64,000 bases of DNA from Methylobacterium nodulans ORS 2060 (GCF_000022085.1 NC_011894.1:3127501-3191500), one strand, 5' to 3'. Positions 52,297 to 61,496 are shown, counted from the first letter of the stretch. A program made the numbers and translations. Notes: generated from the sequence alone by a model not told the origin.

Positions 52297-53135
52297 ACCC
52301 TAGATCGATTTCGGCCCGCAAGGCGGTCCAGACCACCACGAGCGCCGGCGGAGCTCAGAGCCTCGACCGAGCGGCGACGCTCCTGATCCTCGTGGGCCGT
52401 GCGGGCCCCTCGGGCGCGCGCCTGGCGGATCTGATCGCTGAGACAGACCTGACGAAGCCGACGGTGCACCGGATGCTGACCGCCCTCGTGCGGGCAGGAT
52501 TGCTGGACCAGGACCCGCAGACACGGCGCTACCATCTCGGCCCCGAGATCTATGTGCTCGGCACGCTCGCGAGTGTTCGCTTTGGCTTGCATCCGGTTTC
52601 GATGAGAGCCTTGACTCGTCTGAGTCAGGAGTCGGGCGACTCGGCTTTTCTCTCAGTCGCGCACGACGTCTACTCGATCTGCCTTCATCGCGAGGACGGC
52701 CCCTACCCGATCAAAGTGCACTCGCTGGAGGCGGGAGATCGTCACCCTCTCGGGGTGGGCGCCGGAAGTCTCGCACTCCTTTCCGCCCTTCCGGACAGGG
52801 AGGTCGAGCAGATCATCGCAGCCAATGCGGACATTCTCGCCGAAAAATATCCCAGATATGCCGGTTCGACACTGTTACGGCTTGTCCAAGAAACACGACA
52901 AAATGGCTACGCACTCAATCCTGGCATGATGCTTCCTGGGTCTTGGGCGATCGGAATGGTCATTCGCGGAGAGAATGGGCGACCTATTGGCGCGCTTTCT
53001 ATCGGAGCAATCGAAGGAAGACTTGGCGAGAAACGCCAGCAGGAATTGAAGAAGCTCCTTCGTCGTGAAACGGATTGGGTCGAGATGAGATTGCGCCAGT
53101 TACGACATGGAGCATCAAGGTCTTCCGGACGTTAA
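52290..53135 (+). CDS. IclR-family transcriptional regulator
   Basis: 281 residues. The winged HTH covers ~20-85 (QSLDRAATLLILVGRAGP, LAETDLTKPTVHRMLTALVRAGL-type pattern) and the IclR effector domain ~100-265 (HPLGVGAGSLALLSALPD, RQNGYALNPGMMLPGSWAIGM). Full length. Divergent from the dctP operon over a 186-bp gap with two near-identical dyads. It is the likely regulator of the ten-gene run at 41278-52103; repressor or activator cannot be decided. Confidence 0.92.
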   Translation: MEHPRSISARKAVQTTTSAGGAQSLDRAATLLILVGRAGPSGARLADLIAETDLTKPTVHRMLTALVRAGLLDQDPQTRRYHLGPEIYVLGTLASVRFGLHPVSMRALTRLSQESGDSAFLSVAHDVYSICLHREDGPYPIKVHSLEAGDRHPLGVGAGSLALLSALPDREVEQIIAANADILAEKYPRYAGSTLLRLVQETRQNGYALNPGMMLPGSWAIGMVIRGENGRPIGALSIGAIEGRLGEKRQQELKKLLRRETDWVEMRLRQLRHGASRSSGR

Positions 53136-53311
53136 GGCGCAAGCTTGTCCGGCATTCGCTCTCACTCGCGATTACAAATGCTTTTCCGATGAAATCGCCT
53201 TTCGGGTCTTGTCTGGCCACGTCATGTGATGGAAGCGGCGCCGATCACGGGAAGAAGCATGAACCCCGATGACAGAAGGCGTCCAGTTTTACACTTGAGT
53301 GGTCCTCTGGA

Positions 53312-54259
53312 TTAAGCGCGACCGCCTCCACTGAGGCCGATCACCACGAGCTCGAAGGTTACACAGACAGGGTTGTCGCCGCGTCTGATCCGCCCACGCC
53401 GAACGGTGCCTTCGACGTCGACGGCTGCCAGATCGAGGGTCACGATGCCGTTGGTCAGAATGCCCCGCTCCACGGCAATCTCGGTGACGGCGCAGCCAAG
53501 GCCTTCATTGTCTTCGAATTTCGAGCCGATCAGGCTGCCGATGCCGTAGATGAGTGCATTTGAAATCCCATGGCGACGGCATTCCGTCTCTATCGCGAAG
53601 CACAGGTCTTCGTGCGGCCGGATGCGGAGCAGCAACGAGCCGCGGCCTGCTTCGATGCTCCGTGGCGTGAAGAGCGTGAAGTTGGTTTCCGCGTCGGGTA
53701 GACTCTCGAACCACGCTGTCTGACTGCCAAACGCGGTGAGTGCGATCGGCTCACGAACGATGCTGTCGGAGGTCAGCATGTGCCCCATGTTCGGAGTGCC
53801 ACGGCCCGTCTCCCACGTCCCGTGGCAGTGGAGGAAGGTTGCGCCATCCCGCCGCCCGACGAGCGCCGTCGCCGCAAGGATGCTGGCACCATGGGCTGGA
53901 GCAACGACGTCGCTGTACCAAACCGCGTGCTCGCTATCGCGGGACAGTGCTGGGCCAACATATTGGAAGGGCTGGCAATAGCCTCCTTGAAGGAAAGCGA
54001 CGCCACCGCGGCAGCCAGCTTCGGCGAAGACGCGCTCCACCTCTGCCGTCACATCATGCCCAGGCCGCAGAGTGCCGACAATGGGTACGATGTCGGTCTC
54101 GACAGCCTCGACGCGGGTAGCCGCCGGCGGCCCCGGATGCCGCACGCAGCCCGCGCGAGGCATGGCGTTCGACGCCCAATCAGCCGTTCGCCTGGTCGTA
54201 CCGGCAACAACGAGATCATCAGAGCCTTGCGCGGCACGGAGTATGAGGGTCTGAGCCAT
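53312..54259 (-). CDS. Fused two-domain PPC/DUF296 protein
   Basis: 315 residues from ATG 54259 after AGGGAGGTAG. Two PPC domains in tandem. The first (~55-200) keeps the metal-type motif FLHCHGTWETGRGTPNMGH; the second (~205-310) has RIRPHEDLCFAIETECRRHG and RGDNPVCVTFELVV but no His-X-His. The same two halves exist as separate overlapping genes at 44326-44880 and 43941-44333. The gene is alone, convergent with iclR and divergent from the Lrp regulator, which may control it. Function unknown. Confidence 0.82.
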   Translation of the reverse strand: MAQTLILRAAQGSDDLVVAGTTRRTADWASNAMPRAGCVRHPGPPAATRVEAVETDIVPIVGTLRPGHDVTAEVERVFAEAGCRGGVAFLQGGYCQPFQYVGPALSRDSEHAVWYSDVVAPAHGASILAATALVGRRDGATFLHCHGTWETGRGTPNMGHMLTSDSIVREPIALTAFGSQTAWFESLPDAETNFTLFTPRSIEAGRGSLLLRIRPHEDLCFAIETECRRHGISNALIYGIGSLIGSKFEDNEGLGCAVTEIAVERGILTNGIVTLDLAAVDVEGTVRRGRIRRGDNPVCVTFELVVIGLSGGGRA

Positions 54260-54486
54260 CAACCTACCTCCCTTGACGTGTGCCGCGCCCTGCCGGCAAA
54301 GCGGCGAGGGTGGCCAGGAAAGCGCCGTTCTTCGAGGCGTTTAATGGCCGAGGCGCCATCCATTCTCTGAAGCCGAGCTCAAAGAACCGACCTCGCGCTT
54401 TGCCGCCACCAGCGTCCTACTGCACCAAGGTTAGTGCTGTTCGGCGTGCATGTTTATGCGGTTTGGCTTGTCATACAGGAAATTTT

Positions 54487-54502
54487 TAGATCATATGATC
54501 TA
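54487..54502. promoter_or_regulatory. 16-bp perfect palindrome upstream of the Lrp gene
   Basis: TAGATCATATGATCTA is its own reverse complement. It ends 24 bp before the Lrp/AsnC start and lies in the 267-bp gap shared with the fused PPC gene. Lrp/AsnC proteins bind symmetric AT-rich sites of about this size, so autoregulation and control of the PPC gene are both plausible. Confidence 0.6.
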
Positions 54503-54526
54503 CAATCACGTGGATTGTTGGATCGC

Positions 54527-55030
54527 ATGATGCCGGAACGGGATCTCGACACCTTCGACCTGAAAATCCTGCAGGTGCTGTCTGAGGAAGGGCGGATCAG
54601 CTGGCGCGATCTCGCCGACCGGATTGGCCTGTCCTTCTCGCCGACGTTGCGACGCGTTCGACGCCTCGAGGAAGAGGGGACGATCCGTGGCTACATGGCG
54701 TCCATCGACGAGACGCGCGTTCTCGGATCGATGGTGGTTTTTATTTCGGTGACTCTGGAGCGCCAGATAAAAGAGAATCTAACAATCTTTGAAGACAAAG
54801 TTGCCAGATTGCCTAAGGTCATTGGCGGCTTTCTGATCAGCGGGAACCCAGATTATCTGATCCATGCCGTCGTGCGTGATCTAAAACACTACCAGACATT
54901 TCTTGATTACATGACAACTTTGCCCGGCGTAGCCCGAATTCAGTCGAATTTTGCCGTAAAAACTTTTGTGCGCCGCGCCGCGCCGCTCATAGCATCGAGC
55001 AAGACCCGGAAGATGCCTTCATCGGAATAG
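54527..55030 (+). CDS. Lrp/AsnC-family transcriptional regulator
   Basis: 167 residues from ATG 54527 (MMPERDLDTFDLKILQVLSEE); the next codon is also ATG. N-terminal HTH at ~5-60 (ISWRDLADRIGLSFSPTLRRVRRLEEEG) and the RAM ligand-binding domain after (IGGFLISGNPDYLIHAVV, YMTTLPGVARIQSNFAV). Length and domain order are typical. Divergent from the fused PPC gene, so that is the most likely target. The effector is probably an amino acid or related compound. Confidence 0.92.
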   Translation: MMPERDLDTFDLKILQVLSEEGRISWRDLADRIGLSFSPTLRRVRRLEEEGTIRGYMASIDETRVLGSMVVFISVTLERQIKENLTIFEDKVARLPKVIGGFLISGNPDYLIHAVVRDLKHYQTFLDYMTTLPGVARIQSNFAVKTFVRRAAPLIASSKTRKMPSSE

Positions 55031-55279
55031 CGCCGCCGGGGACCTCACGGGCTTGCGCGACCGCTCCGAGCCGGGTCGGCTACCGATGCTCAGCAACGCC
55101 GAGCAGGCGCCGTAGTGGGCCAAGGTATTCCGCTGTCCCAGTCTGGACGAAGAGGGTGGCGAGTGGACGCTGCCGCGATTGTGCGCCTCCATCGAGACCC
55201 GCTTCAGCAAGAGGCCTGCCGCAAACGCGCCGGTGCACGGGTTGTCAGTGTGTTAAGGCAGTCGCCCCTCTCTGAGCCT
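55031..55279. other. Debris, possible transposase fragment
   Basis: Contains a plus-strand stretch EEGGEWTLPRLCASIETRFSK that recalls the winged-helix part of IS630-like transposases. Stops interrupt it on both sides. No complete gene. Confidence 0.3.
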
Positions 55280-55582
55280 GACAGCCCGAAGGTTCAGGAC
55301 GACCCGACCTCCGGCGTGCAGTTGCGCCTCGTGCAGGGTCGCGGCCCGGGTGACCGCGTCGAGTCGCCCTACGTTGCCGAGGCCCGGTTCCGCACCAAGC
55401 GGCGTACGACCTGGATCGGCTACATGGTCCATCTCACCGAGACCTGCGACGCAGACGCGCCGCCCTCGTCGTGCACGCCGACGCCACCCCGGCGAATGTG
55501 CACGAGGTGATGCGGGTCGAGGCGATCCACGATGCGCTGGCCGCCAAGGGCCTGCCCCCATCCGAACACCTGGCGGACGCAG
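55280..55582 (+). pseudogene. IS1182-like transposase fragment, frameshifted
   Basis: Plus strand: ARFRTKRRTTWIGYMVHLTE then, after a frame change near 55460, VHADATPANVHEVMRVEAIH and LAAKGLPPSEHLADAA. This is the middle of the DDE domain of an IS1182-type transposase of the kind with TKR..TWTGYKVHLTE. It ends abruptly at about 55583, where an IS6 fragment on the other strand begins. Confidence 0.6.
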
Positions 55583-55816
55583 CTCAAGGTGCCAGCGGCC
55601 GTGCGGCGTCGGGCGAGAGGCGCGCAGCCGGCGCGCGATGACCGGACCGAAGGTGAGCACCCCGCGTCGGATGCTCTCGGAGGCGACGATGATGCCGCGC
55701 TCAGCGAGGAGTTCCTCCACGTCGCGATAGCTGAGAGCGAACCGGAGATACATCCAGACGGCACGCTGGATGACGCTAGGCGGGAAGCGGTAGCCGGCGT
55801 AGGAGGGCGGGGTCAT
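55583..55816 (-). pseudogene. IS6-family transposase N-terminal fragment
   Basis: 78 codons on the minus strand: YRFPPSVIQRAVWMYLRF, YRDVEELLAERGIIVASESI and HGRWHLE. This is the N-terminal HTH region of an IS6/IS26-type transposase up to the first DDE strand, where the similarity stops at the junction with the IS1182 piece. Confidence 0.75.
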
Positions 55817-56083
55817 GCCGACCGGCTATGCCGCCCCATCAGCCACCGCAACATGCGACTGAAATGGTATGCTGTCCCCGAACGCGTGCCCCCTGTCGGG
55901 CTTCTCGCCGCATCGTCGCTGAACGAGCGCACCGCTGGTGCCCCCGGGACGTGGTTGACGCCAGAGGGTTCGAGGTCGAAGGCTAACCGCAGGTCAAGGC
56001 CGCCCCGTCTCCCTTCGTGCAACGCGGAAGGCGCAATGCGAGCCGTTCACGGCGGACATGAAAGGCTCACATCGGCATCCCCA

Positions 56084-56100
56084 TTTCCGCATCATGGAAA
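56084..56100. promoter_or_regulatory. Shared 17-bp operator candidate, site C (upstream of lysR)
   Basis: TTTCCGCATCATGGAAA. Its reverse complement agrees with site A (57257) at 13 of 17 positions. It lies 68 bp upstream of the lysR start. Confidence 0.5.
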
Positions 56101-56167
56101 ATGTCGGCCTGACGAGAGTGATCGGCTTGATATGATGTGATCAGGCGTCAAGCATCTGGAAAATGCC

Positions 56168-57058
56168 ATGGAACTGCGCCATTTGCGCTACTTCATCGCC
56201 ATCGCGGAAGAGCTGAGTTTCACTGCGGCAGCCGCCCGGCTAGGTGTTTCTCAACCACCGTTGAGCACGCAGATCCAAGATTTGGAACATGAGCTGAAGA
56301 CTCAGCTCTTTGTCAGGAACAAGCGGCGCGTCGAATTGACAGCGGCAGGTGTCGCCTTTCGCCGATACGCACTCGCCATCCTTGCACAGGTTGATGAAGC
56401 CGCCGAGCAGGCACACGCGATTGGCCTTGGCCAGATTGGAACGCTCGATCTCGCCACGACCGGGTCGGTGCTTCTCGGCCCGCTGGCAGAGTTAATAGCC
56501 AGATTTAGTACGCGAGTTCCCGAAGTTATGGTCCGTATTCAGGAGATGCCGCCGCTCGAACAGGAGGCAGCGCTTCATGCACGCAGAATAGACATCAGCT
56601 TCCTGCGCGGGCCAATAGGCGTGTCTGATTTGGCCACTGAGTTGGCGTGGCCGGAGAAAGTCGGTGTCGTCATGCCCCTATCGCATGCGCTTGCGCGCAG
56701 CAGCGAAGTCGCCCTTGCCGATCTGCGCAATGAACGGTTTGTTTTCCTGCGGCTGAAGGACTCCCGGTTCGCTCGATATCTGAGAGATTGCTGCGTCGAG
56801 GCCGGTTTTGCTCCTAATATCTCGCAGCAGGTGGTCGAAGCCTACTCCTTGTTGAGCTTGGTGGCGGCTGGCCTCGGTATTGCTCTTGTGCCAGAGGCTG
56901 TAAAAGAGCTGTCGCGCCCAGGCGTTATTTATAAGGCGCTCGCAGAGCCTGCGCCAGTTGCGGATGTGAAGATGCTGTATCGGCCGGATCATAGTGCTGT
57001 CGTGCACCGTTTCCTTTCCGAGGCCCGCGAGTTCTTCAACGATAAGAGGGGTCAATAG
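56168..57058 (+). CDS. LysR-family transcriptional regulator
   Basis: 296 residues. A canonical LysR N-terminus (MELRHLRYFIAIAEELSFTAAAARLGVSQPPLSTQIQDLE) and effector domain (LDLATTGSVLLGPLAELI, LVAAGLGIALVPEAV) resembling the benzoate/catechol-type CbbR-BenM subgroup in layout. It is transcribed toward dctA (386-bp gap). Its partner effector is unknown; with gcl-hyi-glxR downstream, glyoxylate, glycolate or a dicarboxylate are reasonable guesses. Confidence 0.92.
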   Translation: MELRHLRYFIAIAEELSFTAAAARLGVSQPPLSTQIQDLEHELKTQLFVRNKRRVELTAAGVAFRRYALAILAQVDEAAEQAHAIGLGQIGTLDLATTGSVLLGPLAELIARFSTRVPEVMVRIQEMPPLEQEAALHARRIDISFLRGPIGVSDLATELAWPEKVGVVMPLSHALARSSEVALADLRNERFVFLRLKDSRFARYLRDCCVEAGFAPNISQQVVEAYSLLSLVAAGLGIALVPEAVKELSRPGVIYKALAEPAPVADVKMLYRPDHSAVVHRFLSEAREFFNDKRGQ

Positions 57059-57256
57059 AACGCGGTCACGGTTGGAGGCTCTTCGGTCGGTGTCAGGTAC
57101 TATTCCAGGCAGCATTGCTCGGACGGTATCACTAAGCGGAAAGCCGCCTCCGATCAAAGGCCGGATCTGATTGAAGAACCTCCGACCGTTCCACCGCGAG
57201 GCCGGACGCGTCCGCGGGACGGCAGCGGAGGTGCGCCAGGGGATCGAAAACCGCCA

Positions 57257-57273
57257 ATTCCATGATATGGAAT
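57257..57273. promoter_or_regulatory. Shared 17-bp operator candidate, site A (upstream of dctA)
   Basis: ATTCCATGATATGGAAT: perfect seven-base arms around GAT, 172 bp upstream of the dctA start. Matches site B (59583) at 13 of 17 positions. The 386-bp gap otherwise holds no recognised gene. Confidence 0.6.
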
Positions 57274-57444
57274 CTTCCCTCCTGGCATCGTGGTTGTGTG
57301 ATCTAACCGGCCGTCGTGCACGGCCTTGTGAGTACGGTGAATGGGCATGTGGGAGGACGGACCCTGCTCGCTCCTCCACGATAACCCAGATGGCCCTTCT
57401 AATAGAATCAGAACGATAACGCCGCGCCGATTGTGGAGGAAAGC

Positions 57445-58767
57445 ATGTCAAGATTCTTGCGATCCCTTTTTGGGCAGGTAGTTGCCGCGCTTCTGCTCGG
57501 CATCCTGGTTGGTATCGTATGGCCCGGCTTTGCCAGCCAGCTGAAACCCCTTGGAGATGGTTTCATTAAGCTGATCAAGATGGTCATTGCGCCGTTGGTC
57601 TTCGGCGTTGTCGTTCACGGGGTTGTTGGTGCCGGAGACTTGAAGAAAGTCGGACGTGTAGGTGTCAAGGCAATTGTCTATTTCGAAGTTGTGACGACAA
57701 TAGCGTTATGCCTGGGATTGATTATGGCCCACCTCTTCCAGCCAGGGGCGGGCATGAACATTGACCCGGCAAATCTGGACGCGAAAGCTCTCAGTTCCTA
57801 TAAGGAACACGTGCATGAAGTGACGGGAACTGTCGACTTCTTAATGCGCATTATTCCGTCGACTGTGACCGACGCTTTTACCAAAGGCGATATTCTCCAG
57901 GTTCTGCTCTTTGCGATCCTTTTTGGAGCGGGCCTTTGCCTTCTTGGCGAGCGGGGCCGACCGGTCGCCAACTTCATTGGGGTCACCACGGATGTTCTGT
58001 TCAAAGTCATCGGCTTTATCGTTCGGCTGGCACCTCTCGGAGTGTTTGGCGCCATCGCCTTCACGGTTGGCAAGTACGGAGTGGCGTCCTTGCAGCAGTT
58101 AGGCTATTTGGTCGCCTTGTTCTATGTAAGTGTGATCGTCTTTGTCGTTGGTGTGCTTGGCACCATCATGTGGCTGGCGGGTTTCAGTCTCTTTAAGTTC
58201 CTCGCCTATCTTCGCGAAGAACTGATGATCGTGCTTGGCACCGCCTCTTCCGACAGCGTGCTTCCGCAGGTGATGCGAAAGCTCGAGCATATGGGCATCA
58301 AGGACTCTACTGTCGGCCTGGTGATTCCGACAGGTTATTCATTCAACCTCGACGCTTTTTCCATCTACCTCACTCTCGCAGCGGTGTTCATCGCGCAAGC
58401 CACGAACGTTCAGCTCTCTGAGACAGATTTGCTTGTGGTCTTGGGTGTTGCGCTGCTCACTTCAAAAGGAGCGCATGGCGTACCGGGATCGGCAATCGTC
58501 GTCCTAGCCGCAACGTTGTCTGCCGTGCCTGTCATCCCGGTGATCGGCCTGGTTCTCGTGTTGTCGGTCGATTGGTTCATGGGAATGGCCCGCGCGCTCG
58601 GCAACCTGATTGGCAACTGTGTAGCAACCGTCATCATTGCTGTTTGGGAGGGAGATATCGACCGCGCTCAAGCCAACCGGGTTCTCAATGGTGATCGCTC
58701 TGTTTCAGGCGAGGACGCGTTGGATAGGGAGCAGCCGGAACTGCATCAGGTCCCCTCTGCTCGCTAG
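57445..58767 (+). CDS. dctA: C4-dicarboxylate:cation symporter DctA (second copy)
   Basis: 440 residues from ATG 57445, with GGAGGAAAG just upstream (the GTG 12 bases earlier lies inside that site). DAACS-family blocks: KMVIAPLVFGVVVHGVVGAG, the serine loop LGTASSDSVLPQVMRKLE, GLVIPTGYSFNLDAFS and LLTSKGAHGVPGSAIV. Compared with the first DctA it is less GC-rich, so the two copies probably have different histories. A strong terminator follows at 58841. Confidence 0.94.
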   Translation: MSRFLRSLFGQVVAALLLGILVGIVWPGFASQLKPLGDGFIKLIKMVIAPLVFGVVVHGVVGAGDLKKVGRVGVKAIVYFEVVTTIALCLGLIMAHLFQPGAGMNIDPANLDAKALSSYKEHVHEVTGTVDFLMRIIPSTVTDAFTKGDILQVLLFAILFGAGLCLLGERGRPVANFIGVTTDVLFKVIGFIVRLAPLGVFGAIAFTVGKYGVASLQQLGYLVALFYVSVIVFVVGVLGTIMWLAGFSLFKFLAYLREELMIVLGTASSDSVLPQVMRKLEHMGIKDSTVGLVIPTGYSFNLDAFSIYLTLAAVFIAQATNVQLSETDLLVVLGVALLTSKGAHGVPGSAIVVLAATLSAVPVIPVIGLVLVLSVDWFMGMARALGNLIGNCVATVIIAVWEGDIDRAQANRVLNGDRSVSGEDALDREQPELHQVPSAR

Positions 58768-58840
58768 CATCCACTGGATTTTTTGCTGATGCGTCCACAC
58801 TGCCCCTGACGCGGGATTGATTCCCTGACCTCGCCGGCTC

Positions 58841-58879
58841 GCAGCCCCCGCCCTCAGGTTGAGGGCGGGGGCTGCTTTT
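58841..58879 (+). terminator. Rho-independent terminator after dctA
   Basis: A 16-base stem, GCAGCCCCCGCCCTCA (58841-58856) and its exact complement (58860-58875), with loop GGT, followed by TTTT. It lies 74 bp after the dctA stop and should isolate dctA from the gcl genes. The rest of the gap up to 59060 holds nothing recognisable. Confidence 0.85.
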
Positions 58880-59060
58880 GGCTGATCGGCATCGCAGAAG
58901 CACAATGCGCGACTGACTGGACCCGTCCCCGCACTGGTGGCAGCAAACGGATCGTGTGCTTCGTCAGGCTGCACTGGTCAGCTTCAGGCCCCTGACAGGC
59001 CGATGGGCCGCACGGATCTCACGGCCGCGCCGGACAGCACGCCCCGACAACAAATACGTC

Positions 59061-59080
59061 TCGGATATAATCGCATCCGA
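59061..59080. promoter_or_regulatory. Inverted repeat upstream of truncated iclR
   Basis: TCGGAT (59061-59066) and ATCCGA (59075-59080) with an eight-base spacer, followed by an AT-rich stretch with TTGACA. It is 38 bp upstream of the ATG at 59118 and may be a promoter/operator of that gene. Confidence 0.4.
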
Positions 59081-59117
59081 ATAATATATTTGACATATAG
59101 TTTGCAAGGGGCACACC

Positions 59118-59528
59118 ATGGCCATCCATTATCAAAAAAAATGGGAGGAAGCATTGGCCTGCGCTGCCGAAAGAGCCAAGTCGCGTTGGACCAGCGGTCA
59201 TAATAATAAGAAGGGCCTGGCTACGAATATCACCCATAATCTGGGTGGTGATGGCCACGAGATAGCTGTGAGCCATGGATGTGTGCAGGCTGTTTTACGT
59301 GCCTTGTCGATCCTCAAGTGTCTTGCGCAGGATCGGCGCGGCATGACGCTAACCGAAATCGTTCGGGGCACCAGCCTGGCTCCGTCCACGGCACATCGAC
59401 TGTTGACGACACTCCAGAGCGAGGGGTTCGTCCAGTTCGAACCGAACGCCTTGCGCTGGCTCGTTGGCCCGGGGGCTCACCTTGTTGGTGTCGCATTTCA
59501 TTCGCAAAGGCCGCGCCCCTTTTTGTAG
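59118..59528 (+). CDS. Truncated IclR-type regulator (DNA-binding part only)
   Basis: 136 residues from ATG 59118, preceded by AAGGGG. An unusual ~50-residue N-terminal extension leads into a winged HTH (VQAVLRALSILKCLAQDRRG, EIVRGTSLAPSTAHRLLTTL, RWLVGPGAHLVGVAF). The IclR effector domain, normally ~170 further residues, is absent: a stop comes 12 residues into it and only 180 bp separate this gene from gcl. Either a decaying regulator or a shortened DNA-binding protein. IclR proteins (AllR) control gcl in enterobacteria. Confidence 0.7.
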   Translation: MAIHYQKKWEEALACAAERAKSRWTSGHNNKKGLATNITHNLGGDGHEIAVSHGCVQAVLRALSILKCLAQDRRGMTLTEIVRGTSLAPSTAHRLLTTLQSEGFVQFEPNALRWLVGPGAHLVGVAFHSQRPRPFL

Positions 59529-59582
59529 CCGCAACAACCAAAGACAAAGGTGCCGGCTCGACTCTGCCGCCTGAGAACGGGA

Positions 59583-59599
59583 TTTCCACGATGTGAAAT
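59583..59599. promoter_or_regulatory. Shared 17-bp operator candidate, site B (upstream of gcl)
   Basis: TTTCCACGATGTGAAAT, 110 bp upstream of the gcl start. Same layout as site A, with GAT at the centre and arms differing at four of 17 positions overall. Confidence 0.6.
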
Positions 59600-59708
59600 C
59601 GCTCCTGCTAATGTCTCGTCTTTGTGTTCTATGTCATCAAGGCAAAAGGTGCTGACACGAAGGCCGGATGACCTTGGTGCAAGGCACCATTTGGGAGCGA
59701 GGGAACGC

Positions 59709-61484
59709 ATGCCCAAGATGACAGCGGTGGCTGCAGCCGTGCAGGTGATGGAGCGTGAAGGGATCTCGGTTGCCTTCGGCATTCCGGGGGCAGCCATCAA
59801 TCCCCTCTATGCAGCCTTGCGCGGCCGCAATCGCATTCAGCACTTCCTCGCTCGCCATGTGGAGGGCGCCTCGCACATGGCCGAAGGCTACACGCGGGCG
59901 AAAGCCGGCAACATCGGCGTGTGCATCGGCACTTCGGGACCGGCCGGTACGGACATGATCACCGGTCTTTATTCTGCCTGGGCTGATTCAATTCCGATCC
60001 TCTGCATAACCGGTCAGGCCCCGCTTGCCCGACTGCATAAGGAAGATTTCCAGGCTGTCGACATCGAGGCGATCGCCAAGCCGGTGACGAAATGGGCTGT
60101 CACGGTGCGCGAGCCTGCCCTGGTGCCGCGTGTCTTCCAGCAGGCGTTTCACCTCATGCGCTCGGGCCGGCCGGGGCCTGTTCTCATCGATCTGCCCTTC
60201 GACGTGCAGATGGGCGAAATCGAGTTCGACATCGAAACCTACGAGCCCCTGCCGATCTACAAGCCCCAGGCGACGCGGGCTCAGATCGAGAAAGCGCTGT
60301 CCATGCTCGACGAGGCCGAGCGCCCGCTGATCGTCGCGGGCGGCGGGATCGTCAATGCGGATGCCTCCGCTTTGCTCGTGGACTTCGCGGAGATCACCGG
60401 CGTCCCGGTGATTCCCACGCTCATGGGATGGGGCTCCATCCCCGACGATCATAAGCTCATGGTCGGCATGGCGGGGCTTCAGACCAGTCATCGCTATGGC
60501 AATGCATCACTGCTTGCCTCCGACTTCGTGCTCGGCATCGGCAACCGGTGGGCGAACCGCCATACCGGAAGCCTCGGCGTCTACACGGCGGGACGTCGCT
60601 TCGTGCATGTCGACATCGAACCGACTCAGATCGGGCGCGTCTTCATGCCTGATTACGGCATCGTCTCGGACGCCAAGGCAGCCCTTGAGCTGTTTGTCGA
60701 AGCGGCGCGGGAAAGGGCGCGCAGCGGCAAGCTTCGCGATCGGTCCGCCTGGGCCGAAGAATGCGCTGGGCGCAAGCGAACGATGTTGCGCCGCACGCAT
60801 TTCGAGGATCGGCCGATCAAGCCGCAACGCGTCTATGAGGAAATGAACAAGGCGTTCGGCCGCGACACGACCTATGTCAGCACGATCGGCCTCTCTCAGA
60901 TCGCCGCCGCCCAGCTCCTGCATGTCTACAAGCCCCGCGGCTGGATCAATTGCGGTCAAGCCGGTCCCCTGGGTTGGACCGTTCCGGCTGCACTGGGGGT
61001 ACGAGCGGCAGATCCCGACTCGCTGGTGGTCGCCATCTCCGGAGATTACGATTTTCAGTTCCTCATCGAGGAACTGGCGGTCGGCGCGCAGTTCCGCCTG
61101 CCTTACGTTCATGTCGTCGTCAACAACTCCTATCTCGGGCTCATCCGTCAGTCTCAGCGCGGCTTCGACATGGACTACTGCGTGCAGTTGTCCTTCGAGA
61201 ACCAGAACGCGCCGGAACTCGGCGCCTATGGCGTCGACCACGTGAGGGTTGTCGAGGGTCTCGGCTGCAAGGCCATCCGCGTAACGGATCCTGAATTGCT
61301 GCTTCCGGCTCTCGAGGAAGCGAAAAGCCTCGCGAAGCAGGTTCAGACGCCGGTCATGGTCGAGGTCATCCTGGAACGGGTCACGAACGTCGCGATGGGA
61401 GTGGACATCGACAAGGTGACCGAATTCGAGGACCTCGCCCTGTCCGCGGAAGACGCACCCACCGCAATCGCCCTCCTGGACTGA
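59709..61484 (+). CDS. gcl: Glyoxylate carboligase (tartronate-semialdehyde synthase)
   Basis: 591-residue thiamine-diphosphate enzyme that joins two glyoxylates into tartronate semialdehyde with loss of CO2. Nearly identical blocks to enterobacterial Gcl: [17 protein letters not shown] with Val51 in place of the usual catalytic Glu, [56 protein letters not shown] and [19 protein letters not shown] 59709 gives the expected length. It is the first gene of gcl-hyi-glxR. Confidence 0.97.
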   Translation: MPKMTAVAAAVQVMEREGISVAFGIPGAAINPLYAALRGRNRIQHFLARHVEGASHMAEGYTRAKAGNIGVCIGTSGPAGTDMITGLYSAWADSIPILCITGQAPLARLHKEDFQAVDIEAIAKPVTKWAVTVREPALVPRVFQQAFHLMRSGRPGPVLIDLPFDVQMGEIEFDIETYEPLPIYKPQATRAQIEKALSMLDEAERPLIVAGGGIVNADASALLVDFAEITGVPVIPTLMGWGSIPDDHKLMVGMAGLQTSHRYGNASLLASDFVLGIGNRWANRHTGSLGVYTAGRRFVHVDIEPTQIGRVFMPDYGIVSDAKAALELFVEAARERARSGKLRDRSAWAEECAGRKRTMLRRTHFEDRPIKPQRVYEEMNKAFGRDTTYVSTIGLSQIAAAQLLHVYKPRGWINCGQAGPLGWTVPAALGVRAADPDSLVVAISGDYDFQFLIEELAVGAQFRLPYVHVVVNNSYLGLIRQSQRGFDMDYCVQLSFENQNAPELGAYGVDHVRVVEGLGCKAIRVTDPELLLPALEEAKSLAKQVQTPVMVEVILERVTNVAMGVDIDKVTEFEDLALSAEDAPTAIALLD

Positions 61485-61496
61485 AGGGAGAAGATC

